From contig NC_051105.1 in the NCBI RefSeq assembly GCF_901709675.1, positions 930,001 through 994,000 of the forward strand: 64,000 nucleotides of DNA. Direction: 5' to 3'. Below, piece after piece: positions 24,401-31,908 of the stretch. Position numbers and translations under genes: made by a program. How positions within the stretch are numbered: the stretch's first letter is position 1; every line of letters starts with the position of its first letter. Under the pieces are notes generated by a model. It ran no database searches, was not told the DNA's origin, and worked only from the letters and a program-made list of their open reading frames with translations. This DNA is from Syngnathus acus. Lineage: Eukaryota > Chordata > Actinopteri > Syngnathiformes > Syngnathidae.

Positions 24401-26545
24401 AAAAACCCAATCTGGCCAAATAGCACTCAATCAAACGAAAGTAGCAAGTATTCCGAATAAAGTCTGCCGCCAACATTGTGGTCTTGGTGGACAACAGTTT
24501 GAAAAATATGCTTAAAAGTCTTTGCATCGATCAGAATCTGACATGTAGGCTACCGCTTATGGTGTTCAGGTTGCTATGGTCAATAAGGTGCAAAGTCCAG
24601 CAATAATTGGCAGGACTGAAGACCAGGAAGAAAATCAATTTGGCCAAATAGCACTCAATCAAACGAAAGTAGCAACTGTTCACAAAGAGTGTGCAGTGAT
24701 CCACCTACCTTTAAGATGTATACACCAAATAATGCAAAGTGGCTGTGCACAAAAAACAAAAAGTTGGTGAAAGAAAGGTCAAAGTGGCGTTTCCTGTTTG
24801 GCTTGAGGAGAACTCACCAATGAGCGTGCAGCTCGCTAACATGCGTTGAATTCCTCTCAACACTGCCATCTGCTGGCGATTCGGAAGAGCAACGATGACT
24901 GCAAATGAGGGAACAGGACTGCAACATGAATTCTAAACACACTTGAGTCCAACACACAAATATCCATTGGCAGAACGGGAGCTGCTGGTCGTGCAGGACC
25001 TGGAGGATTTAAACATCGCCGAAGATCAGAACGCAGTCTTTGCTTGTGAGATCTCAGTAGAGGACGTGCCGGGAGAATGGTACAAAAATGGGGAGATGAT
25101 TCATCCCACCAGTACCATCAAGACCCGACAGGAAGGTCAGTGAAATTAAGGTTGGAAGCAAAAAGCCCGGGTGCATGTGAATTTCATTTGTTTTTGTCGC
25201 AGGGACCAAACACTTTCTGCTCATGTGCAATGTGCGACCTGAGGACTCCGGCGAGATCAAATTTGTTGCCAGACATGTGAACTCTGTTGCCAAGTTGCGG
25301 GTCAAAGGTAAAATTCTTGCTACCTCACGTTGTGTCCTTTTCAAAGTCAAAAGGGACAAATTGCAATTTCCAGTGATTCCCCTGAGCATCGTGAAGCCTC
25401 TGCAGGATAAAACGGCGCTGGAGAAGAGCCGTGTGATGCTGGACTGCACCGTGTCCAACCCGCGCTGCAGCATCCGCTGGTACAAAGGCAGCAACGTCAT
25501 CCTGCCCTCGGAGCGCTTCGAGATCAGCAGCGAGGGCTGCTATCGCAAGCTGATCATCCGCCAGGTGGCGCTGGACGACCAGGGCACCTACAGCATGCAG
25601 GTCGGGGAGTACACTTGCTCGGCCAAGCTGACCGTGGAGGGTAAGAGGCGAAATGAAATGATGACAGGGCAGTGGCCCCTGGGCATCGAATGACCGATTG
25701 ATTTTTTGCCACTAGATGTCAGTGCAACTAACCAACGTCAAGCAAACACTCTTCTCACTTTTTGTGCACAACGCAGCTCAGCCTGTTGTGATGGTTCGAG
25801 AACTGCCAGACGTGGAGGTGGTGGCCCCAGCTCAAGCCTGCTTTGAATGCGAGGTGTCGACCTCCGTTCAGAACCCGCCCACCTGGACCGTGAACGGGGA
25901 ACCCGTGCAGTCCGGGGCTCGGGTGCGCCTGGAGAAGCTGGGCGCCGTTCACAGATTGACCTTCCAGCAAACCTCCACGGCCATGAGCGGAGTGGTCCTC
26001 TTCACTTGCGGGAAAGCCAAAAGTTCGGCCCAGCTCAGAGTCTTGAGTAAGTCAAGTGATGACAACAAAAAATTAGGTACTCATTACATGGCGTGAGGGC
26101 TCAGTTCCTATCCACCGCAAATAACTGGAGCTGTACAAGCAATTAAAAATCTAATTTCCATCCCACGTCCTGTTTTAGAAAGACTAATTGCTCACACCAA
26201 TCGTGAAGAAATGTCAATGTGAAAAGATGCGATTGGTAGTTTATAAATAGCGGCAACATTTTGGCCGAGAGAGTGCGACATTTTGCAGATTGTAGCGAGG
26301 AGTGGGAAACAAACTCGTGCTCTATTTGTGGCCAGTGTAGGTCAGACGCAAAAGAGCTCACGCGACCCTGAACTTTGGAAACGCTTGTAAAGCCGTATTA
26401 GCGAGAAAAGCGCCTTTTCATCAGAGCATTCGGCGCCATTCCAATCAATTCAAATGTTTGCTCAATGGGACAAAGGTTTCGACGGATTTGGGTTTTGAAA
26501 TGTTGCAATTCTTGCATTTTTTTTTTCTTTACAGGTGCTCCGTGA
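5766..26545 (+). CDS. obsl1: Obscurin-like 1, 37 coding exons (whole gene)
   Basis: OBSL1 is a cytoskeletal linker of the obscurin family. In mammals it binds titin and myomesin at the M-band and belongs to the CUL7-OBSL1-CCDC8 (3M) complex. Identity rests on close, ordered resemblance to the human protein: three N-terminal Ig domains in one exon, two further Ig exons, an FN3 exon, an Ig with GTWFLNG, then a long one-exon-per-Ig array. Every Ig exon is about 267-276 nt with phase 1 at both ends, usually ending GTN AAA G/GT. All 37 exons join without a stop and total 11115 nt (about 3704 aa), roughly twice human OBSL1. The extra length is mainly exons 6-20. It ends with a tiny exon 26535-26545 (Ser-Ala-Pro-stop). 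Whether it is obsl1a or obsl1b cannot be told. Exon limits are inferred from splice sites. Confidence 0.93.
6781..7673 (+). other. obsl1: obsl1 intron 1 (893 bp), nothing recognised
   Basis: The intron is bounded by G/GTAAGT and CAG. No repeat family, RNA gene or extra Ig exon was seen in it. Confidence 0.8.
9188..10320 (+). CDS. obsl1: obsl1 exons 6-8: first intact repeats of the expanded Ig block
   Basis: Exons 9188-9463, 9582-9857 and 10045-10320 are each exactly 276 nt (92 codons) and clearly related to one another. Each starts A-P/Q-x-x-[KR]-F, has a first-strand Cys (for example VLYCELSD), a WYK[ND]G core and a GVYCC or GVYRC second Cys, and ends xVxxxG. They occupy residues 709-984. 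Human OBSL1 moves at about this point directly into its EPPV-type Ig repeats. I read this as the start of a lineage-specific tandem expansion. Confidence 0.85.
10533..11934 (+). CDS. obsl1: obsl1 exons 9-12: decayed but in-frame Ig exons
   Basis: Exons 10533-10802, 11077-11370, 11497-11769 and 11860-11934 keep the flanking phase-1 splice sites and the xxxG/GT ends but have lost Ig hallmarks. In exon 9 the first Cys is replaced (LVLEFEA) and the core Trp is Cys (AQCYKDG). Exon 10 keeps SDPES near the front and GTYYCATADD near the end but has no WYKDG core. Exon 11 keeps CWYKDG but has Phe in place of the first Cys (VQQFEISD). Exon 12 is only 75 nt (25 codons) and matches just the last strands of an Ig (YGGEIGD...ADVKG). 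Lengths remain multiples of three and no stop has appeared. The exon 9 acceptor at 10531-10532 was chosen because it restores the A-x-P start shared by the block. Confidence 0.72.
12526..13749 (+). CDS. obsl1: obsl1 exon 13: 408-codon disordered insert in an Ig remnant
   Basis: A 1224-nt exon, phase 1 at both ends, is open throughout. It begins like its neighbours (AALPRFASEQEE) and ends like a worn Ig tail (YRTCANVTANKVAVEG). The roughly 370 residues between have no Ig pattern and are rich in Ser, Gln, Thr, Glu and Lys, with many short S-x-Q/E phrases, so they are probably disordered. Weak internal similarity (SVQ, STRVQAEE, STNVESEE) hints at an old expanded repeat. The acceptor (CTTTCTGCTTGTAG) and the donor (GAAG/GTGATT) resemble those of the neighbouring Ig exons. 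I know of no comparable segment in mammalian OBSL1. Its function is unknown. Confidence 0.7.
13971..14558 (+). CDS. obsl1: obsl1 exon 14: Ig remnant with six 60-bp coding repeats
   Basis: This 588-nt exon (196 codons, residues about 1697-1892) starts in the usual way for the block (ALPVNISTP) and ends with ETTDDAMPVLVDVKG, a typical closing strand. The middle consists of six tandem 20-residue units of the form VVTEHDDGVERRQEASRKPT. They are highly charged and contain none of the Ig core residues. The HDDGV or HKDGV phrase in each unit resembles the YKDG turn of the intact neighbours, so the array may have grown from that part of an Ig exon. The exon stays open across all repeats because the unit is a multiple of three. 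Confidence 0.75.
14087..14446 (+). repeat. obsl1: Coding minisatellite, 6 x 60 bp
   Basis: Six head-to-tail 60-bp units lie inside obsl1 exon 14, each beginning GTCGTCACC. The units differ by scattered substitutions but keep identical length and the reading frame. Copy number in such arrays often varies between individuals. Confidence 0.92.
14559..15369 (+). other. obsl1: obsl1 intron 14 (811 bp), nothing recognised
   Basis: This ordinary intron lies between the minisatellite exon and the next intact Ig exon. No Ig-like exon remnant was found in it by eye. Confidence 0.75.
15370..18480 (+). CDS. obsl1: obsl1 exons 15-20: rest of the expanded Ig block, one copy decayed
   Basis: Exons: 15370-15645, 16189-16461, 16591-16866, 16975-17250, 17623-17883, 18205-18480 (residues about 1893-2438). 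Exons 15, 16, 17, 18 and 20 are normal Ig modules with both Cys and a core Trp (TWYKDG, DWYKDG, SWFKDE, QWHKDG, QWYKDG). Exon 19 is degenerate: the first-Cys strand has become EKRQRKGSD and the Trp position reads HPGLHEDG, but the final YSCKSD strand and the splice phases survive. Exon 20 reads APPVTF, a transition towards the EPPV-type repeats that follow. Confidence 0.85.
15646..16188 (+). other. obsl1: obsl1 intron 15 (543 bp), nothing recognised
   Basis: An ordinary intron with a pyrimidine-rich stretch before the acceptor at 16188. I saw no repeats or RNA genes. Confidence 0.75.
18556..20950 (+). CDS. obsl1: obsl1 exons 21-27: EPPV-type Ig repeats
   Basis: Exons: 18556-18828, 18918-19193, 19264-19539, 19607-19882, 19949-20224, 20307-20576, 20684-20950 (residues about 2439-3076). 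Each is one complete Ig starting with Glu (EPPV, ELPV, EKPV, EMKA), with CE[LIV]SRPNAxVxWxxxG in the first half and DSGEYVCDAADD in the second. These correspond to the human repeats that begin EPPV and carry CELSR and YKDG. All introns are short (about 70-110 bp). The domains look intact and under normal constraint. Confidence 0.92.
21032..26545 (+). CDS. obsl1: obsl1 exons 28-37: C-terminal Ig domains and stop
   Basis: Exons: 21032-21301, 21459-21725, 22826-23092, 23768-23880 plus 24088-24241 (one Ig split by a phase-0 intron), 24974-25135 plus 25203-25307 (another split Ig), 25374-25640, 25777-26046, and the last at 26535-26545. The order matches the human C-terminal half: exon 28 (AELRNITVCERED), exon 29, exon 30 (GVAGTWWRNG, human GVTGEWARGG), the pair EPPVTIFRKLED and ERELLVVQDLED, then VIPLSIVKP. 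Exon 36 (AQPVVMVRELPD) is one Ig more than I expect from the human form. The final exon encodes only Ser-Ala-Pro and TGA. Introns 29 and 30 hold a 1.1-kb stretch and a SINE. Confidence 0.9.
21376..21438. repeat. ATCT tetranucleotide microsatellite
   Basis: About 16 copies of a 4-bp ATCT unit lie inside obsl1 intron 28. The array ends only about 20 bp before the acceptor of exon 29 (AG at 21457-21458) and so sits where a branch point would be expected. Confidence 0.95.
21726..22825 (+). other. obsl1: obsl1 intron 29 (1.1 kb), nothing recognised
   Basis: One of the longest introns of the gene. I saw no exon, RNA gene or known repeat in it. Confidence 0.7.
23239..23556 (+). mobile_element. tRNA-derived SINE in obsl1 intron 30
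   Basis: The left end has a Pol III A box (TGGCCTAGTGG at 23247-23257) and a B box (GGTTCAAACCC at 23290-23300) at tRNA-like spacing, so the head is tRNA-derived. The body continues through a stretch with GCAGAGGACAAATTTCACC and GTGTGTGTGACGATCATTGG and ends in a short CTTTAAT-type tail near 23530-23556. This body is common in acanthomorph fish genomes. It has no coding capacity and would depend on a partner LINE. The exact ends are uncertain because I could not fix target-site duplications. Confidence 0.85.
24243..24676. repeat. Tandem duplication of about 217 bp in obsl1 intron 32
   Basis: Copies 24243-24457 and 24458-24676 share long matching stretches: both begin TAAAGTCTGC and contain GCCAACATTGTGGTCTTGG, and both end near AAACGAAAGTAGCAA. 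They differ by scattered substitutions and a short insertion in the second copy. The first copy begins inside the splice donor of exon 32. Confidence 0.9.
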
Positions 26546-26791
26546 GCGAGATTGCCCGTAGTCTGCCTCCGGACTTCCTCCCAGCTCGTCTATCGACGTG
26601 AGGTCAAAAGGCTCGGATACAATCTCATGTGTTTCAATTCTGTTTTCCTTTTGAAGTAGATTGCTTTTCAGAAACCCAAATTCCTGTTGACATGAACAAT
26701 CTTGCATTTAGTGTGCCATTTCGGCTCCTTCTGAACAGAACGGGAAAAACACTTGGGAGCGTCATGTAAATAATGTGTGCAAACAGTTTTC

Positions 26792-26797
26792 AATAAA
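26792..26797 (+). terminator. obsl1: Polyadenylation signal of obsl1
   Basis: A canonical AATAAA lies about 250 bp after the obsl1 stop codon, followed by T- and GT-rich sequence. Confidence 0.75.
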
Positions 26798-27012
26798 TTC
26801 TCTCATGATAGAAATGAGTCTGATTTCTGCAAATCATTGGTTTTAATTGTCACTTTCACGTGACAATCGTCAAAACACTAACAAGGACTGCAAAGTAACG
26901 TCGTCGTTCTGCCTGGGTTGAATCCCCATCTGCTGCTCTGATACTAACTATCTCAGGTAGTCTTTAGCTGTTTACTATATCCACAGGTTTGTCTACTTTA
27001 TAAAAGGCCACG

Positions 27013-27018
27013 TTTATT
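27013..27018 (-). terminator. ctdsp1: Polyadenylation signal of ctdsp1
   Basis: AATAAA on the minus strand, 263 bp past the ctdsp1 stop. Together with the obsl1 signal at 26792 it defines a very short tail-to-tail interval. Confidence 0.65.
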
Positions 27019-27280
27019 TTTAGAATGCAGTTCCACGATGAGCTTCACTGCAAATGACCCTCAAAATCGGAGAAACGTATCTTGCAGAACACATCCGACC
27101 GACACCACGTCCTCTTTCAAATGTCACATCCCGCCATGGCTGGTCCACTTGGCCCCAACGTAGACGGTCCAACTTGTGCTTTTGGGGTTCTCAGTCTAAT
27201 AGCGATTCCCACAGCCGATGCGGCCGATCGAGACCACGGCAGAAAGCGCCAACCAACGCCGATGTGGCCGCCGATTGCGT

Positions 27281-30200
27281 TCATCCCAGAGAGCGCTGCT
27301 CCTTGAGGACGTCGTAAATGTCGTCCACGTTGCTGAGCCTTTCGAAGAAGGGGATCAGGTCCAGGAGCTCGCTATCCGACATGTCGTCGAACCAGGAGAC
27401 CACGGGAACCTGAAGAATTCAAATGCTTTCTTTATAAGGCGTCTGGGCTATTTGGAAAGACGTGCGTACCGCGTTGTCCGGCTGGAAGGTGTACGAGGCC
27501 GGCGAGTTGTCGATGATGATGACTTTGTTGAGGTCCCTCCCTAAATGGCTCAAGTCTTTCACGTAATTGCCTTTGTGGAAGACGCACGCCTCCCTGAAGA
27601 GCCGGCTTCGGAAAGCTCCCCATTTGTCCAACGCGTCCGACACGGGATCCGCATACTGCTCAAAACAAAAGACATAAAGAAATGGTGTCTTTTGTTATTC
27701 TGGGGGTTGTGTTTCGCTCCGCACCAGTACGATCTATTTTTCATGGCTCTAAAATCCGAGCCCAGTCGTTAAATGAAGCAATTGGTGTTCATGATGTCTC
27801 GACAACAAAACGTCTCGCAAAAACGTCAGAATGATATCCTCGTCATTCCAAGTATCGGATTTTCAAAGCGCCGGCGCCACGTTACACATATACGGTGTGA
27901 CATTTGTGACTCTTCAGCTAACCAACCTTGGAGAGGCTCGCCGTGAATAAAACACATTCAAACATCTCTCCCATCCGCCGGAGGAATTCGTCCACGTGGG
28001 GTCTCTTTGAGACATAAACCTGAGGGGACGGACACAAAAAAAAGATGTTTTCTTCGTCGTATCAAGCCAAACCAAATCATTGCAAATAAATTGCTCGGGA
28101 CTTCTGTGTTTGAAGAACCGACCTGGTGAATCGTTCCATCAATGTCCACCGGCGTGATGAAGTCAGCATGGTTCACTGGCTGTCAAAGACAAACAAAGGT
28201 GACTATTAAAGATGGAAAACAGGGTGCCGACAAAGTCAGACAAAGGAAGCAAAGGAACAAGTCAGGATGGAAAACGTATCAATAAGTTCAGCCCACATTA
28301 GAAAGAAAATGTACCAGTCCCAAAATTTGCCCCAAATAGCTGCTTGAAACCAAAATGGCTGACTTCCTGTTTAATTGGAGGAATAGCTTTTTCAATTTGC
28401 GTGTCGATTGATGTGGGCTTTTCTTCTTTGTCTCCAGGGGGTGCTAGCGAGTGTGGTTGGGACTTCTAAAACACATAAACCTTTCAGATGACACCAAGAA
28501 GGTGACGTAAAGCCTCAAATTAGAACTCAAGGGATTCAAGTGTTGACAACGTACTTGCCTAACGTTTTTCATCTTCGCTGTACTGAATAACCCGCAGGCT
28601 GTTTTATGGTCACTTCAGACTTGAATGGTTTGACACCAAAGGCATCGGTGTTCTTTGCCTACGTCCGTGTTCGGCACGTCAACGGCCTCGTTATATACGG
28701 CGTATGGATCTGACTTGGGAGTCATTTCAGGACAGTCAGTAACCGCAGAGGGAGCGACCGCATGTCGCAAGGAATTCATTACGTAATTCCAAGCAACACA
28801 AACGACCTGTCTTAGAGAAGCCAGAACGTTTTTTTGGACAAACTCATTCACTCAATTGCAGCAGTGAGCAACCTACCGTGAAGGAGCTGTGCACTAAGGT
28901 TTCGTCCAAGTCAATGACCATGCAGATCTTGCCCGTATCGTCAGATTCCAATTGTGGGAGCAGCGCTTTTGTCCGTACCTGGGAAGAACAAAACAGTTGG
29001 CCATCTCCACAAAATGTTGTCAAGTGTAAACACGGGGGACATATTTCTAGATACGATACGTATATCTATCTCTGGGAGCCCGTTTTAATGATGGCTTTTG
29101 GAAGCGGCTCCAGCTGGTGCCGTGTCAACAGAGCATATGCGCCACAACATTCTGATTCGAAAAACAAAGTGATCCAACACATCAACTGCTTGCTCGAGTG
29201 AAGCGCTGTGACGGCCCATCATTAAAAGAGATACATACGTACGTCGCAATCGAAGGGCTTTTTTAATCAAAGATCTATCACCACTTTGCCTTGATTATGT
29301 TTTTTTACCTGTGCATCTGGTGGTATGCAGTACTCGCAGTCGCAAAGTTCATTGGGGTCCTCGTCGTAATCCTCATCCTCCGAGTCGTCGGTTCTTCTAC
29401 TCTGCTTCTGCTCGGCATCCCCTTCTTCAGTCTTGTCGTACTCTGAGACGACGCTGTGAATGATATCTGCCCGTACTTCTCTTGAAATTTCAATGGAGCC
29501 GCAATCTTCCTTTGAGCCCAAGCTTTCTCCTCTCGCATTCGGCTTCAATGATTTGTAATGTTCCTGGACCAAGTCAAGAGTCTCTCGCTCATGTTCCATA
29601 AGCGACCAATATGAGTGCTCCGAAAAAGCCCAGATGTTCTCTTTCAGGTCTTTGTTTGCGTCTCTCAAAGTAGCATCAGATACGTTTGGAACATCAGATT
29701 CTGCAACATGACGTGCTTTCACATCAGAATCCTCACGGACGTGATGGAGTTCACGCTGCACCTCACGGTCTTCTGATTGAGCCTCTGATTCACTTCCCAA
29801 ACTAGAAATGTCTTCACATGGTTTTTCTGAAGAGTGCAGTTGGTCACCATACAGGCAGTCATAAACGTCTCCTCCATCAAAGCAAGAGATGTAACGCAGC
29901 GATTGTGTTAAATTTGGCACACCATAGTCAGCCCTATCAAATAAATCAAAGTAATCTTCGAGGGCAAAATGAGATGTTTCATTTTGAACCCGAACACCCT
30001 CCAAGACGTTGCAATGTTCTTCATCATCCTCAAATGATTCCCACTGGGTCCGCTCATCGCTCCAATCTTCCAGAGCTTCTCTTTCAGATTCGGATTCAGA
30101 TGAAGTCAAGCTGTTTTCGGAGTATTCTGGACAAGTCTTAAAGGACTTACTATCAGAAGAAGAGCCATCGTCTTCCACCAAGTACATTTTGTCGGAGTAG

Positions 30201-30850
30201 TTTTGCTCCGATACCTGCCTTGCCTCATTTTGGGTCAAGCGATCTGTCGCCGAGAGAAATCCCTCACTTTTGCTCAAGTCAACTATCCCAAGTGCTCTTG
30301 GATGCAAGCAGTGGATGTCTTCACACAGCTCATCATCACTACTTCTTTCCTGGCTGTCATCTGACAAATAGCCCCACTCATCATCGTCATCTGCGACCGT
30401 GCTTTCGTTTTGGACGTAACCGTCACCGAGTTCCGTATCGCGGTCCGATTCATCCGCCGACTCGACAGCATCGTCTTTCTCACCGTTCAACGTTTCTGGC
30501 TTCGACTCAAGGCAAAGTTCAGAGGCCCTAAAGGTTCTCGCGTGGCTTCTATCTAATGTCTCTCTAAACCTCAAAGTCTTATCACGGATTGTGACGCATT
30601 CCACTATGCTGTCAGTTCCGGAATACCGGTCAGATCTGTCAGAGTCGCCATTGCAATCTGGAAAACCTTCACAGTTGTTACAACGTCCAGAATCGACGAT
30701 TTCTCGACCGGCAACACACCGTTCTGAAAGTTCTGCAAGGACATTACCGTCAAGTGATGCACTTGCGTTGTCAACCTGGCTTTTCTCGCTAAGCAAGGCG
30801 TCGGTCAGCAGTGGACCTTCTTCACTCTGCTCTATTTCTTCCAAATACAT
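27281..30850 (-). CDS. ctdsp1: CTD small phosphatase with long acidic N-terminus, 6 coding exons
   Basis: SCP-type phosphatases of the HAD/FCP1 class remove phosphate from Ser5 of the RNA polymerase II CTD heptad, from Smads and from REST. Exons on the minus strand, all phase 0: 30850-29309, 28978-28877, 28179-28123, 28019-27927, 27655-27470, 27409-27281; 2109 nt, 702 aa. Exons 2-6 (residues 515-702) are a complete catalytic domain: the nucleophile motif [11 protein letters not shown] (DxDxT, about 537-541), [43 protein letters not shown] and [12 protein letters not shown]. The C-terminus is closest to CTDSP1, and CTDSP1 lies near SPEG and CXCR1/2 in human. The usual short N-terminus with a Cys-rich palmitoylation motif was not found; exon 1 instead encodes 514 acidic residues. 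The paralogue name is likely, not proven. Confidence 0.88.
29309..30850 (-). CDS. ctdsp1: ctdsp1 exon 1: 514-codon acidic exon
   Basis: The ATG at 30850 follows an in-frame TGA nine codons upstream, so it is the first possible start. The 1542-nt exon is open to a good donor (CAG/GTAAAA) and splices in phase 0 to the catalytic exons. The sequence is rich in Asp, Glu and Ser (for example [15 protein letters not shown] and [17 protein letters not shown]). It has many Ser followed by acidic residues, which are potential casein kinase 2 sites, and ends with an acidic run and a Cys cluster ([14 protein letters not shown]). I found no known domain. It could be an alternative long first exon, a fish-specific extension, or a once separate gene now spliced in; the clean phase and donor favour a genuine coding exon. 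Confidence 0.72.
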
Positions 30851-30901
30851 GGCAAGACCTTTTCTTTTTCCACTTCAGAGTCCGGCCGAGATTGCGCAGA
30901 G

Positions 30902-30931
30902 TCAGAAGTCCGAGTGAAGCGTCGCGTCCAT
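30902..30931 (-). CDS. Short upstream ORF in the ctdsp1 leader
   Basis: Reading minus, an ATG at 30931 opens a 9-codon frame (MDATLHSDF) that stops at 30902, 51 bp before the main ATG. If the transcript starts further upstream, this could reduce translation of the long isoform. There is no evidence that the peptide itself matters. Confidence 0.3.
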   Translation of the reverse strand: MDATLHSDF

Positions 30932-31681
30932 GAGGAGGGAATATTGTCAGCGATGGCAGGGAGGCGGAGTGAGACCACAGCTCCCCTGGGAAACAGGAGC
31001 AGCATGCAAGTCCACTTGACAGCTTGTCACAAGCAAAATCTCAGCACTGGACTCCACCCCCCCTTTCCCAGAGACATTTATTTTGGGGTCTTGGAATGAA
31101 GCGACTTTTGAAATATCCAATCGCTAAAAAAGGACCAACCGATCCATAAATCTGAAAGACATCTTGGTTGTTTGAAGGCCACATGCCCGGGAATCATCGT
31201 CCACGTATAGTAAACCTGCTGAACATTTCGAAAGTCACATTGCGACACGAACGCACTGAAAGCAAAATCAAAACGTGAAACTTTGCATTGCACATCCTGT
31301 TCAGCATTGAATGTGTACACTCTTTGCAGAATTCTTTCCTCAAACATTGAATCACAAAACACTTGAGACAAATATCATTATTTCACTCCACTTTCTTGTA
31401 AATACTGTACGTTGTGTCTTGCCGTCTGGGCTTCTGAATGTGTCTGGGCCGTATGGGGCTGAGCGCTTGTTTTACGCCTGCCATGTGAGCATGCGGCGCA
31501 TCACTTTAGTGGTTGAGCCTCTGCCAGCAGGGTCCCGCTGTTGTATGACATCTCCTGTATTCCGTGACAACTTCTATTTCTGACACACGCTAAAAAGGTT
31601 AGAAGCCGTTGCATAAGTTCAGCTCCACGTTTTAGCGGCAAAGAGTCAGCGAGTTGCTTTTCAATTCACTTTGGCGGGATA

Positions 31682-31908
31682 GCATATTTTTCATGACCAT
31701 AAAACATCTTTGACATCATTTGGCCATTGCTGTTTATATAGAATAAGTTAAGTTAGATATAATAAGTTAAAATGTCGTCCTGATCTTGTGGTCCACGCAT
31801 ATTTTTCATAAACATCTTTGAGATCATTTGGCCATTGCTGTTAATATAGAATAAGTTAAGTTAGATACTATAATAAGTTAATATGTCGTCCTTATCTTGT
31901 GGTCCACG
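31682..31908. repeat. Tandem duplication of about 114 bp
   Basis: Copies 31682-31796 and 31797-31908 both begin GCATATTTTTCAT and end TGTGGTCCACG, with few differences between them. Non-coding. Confidence 0.92.
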
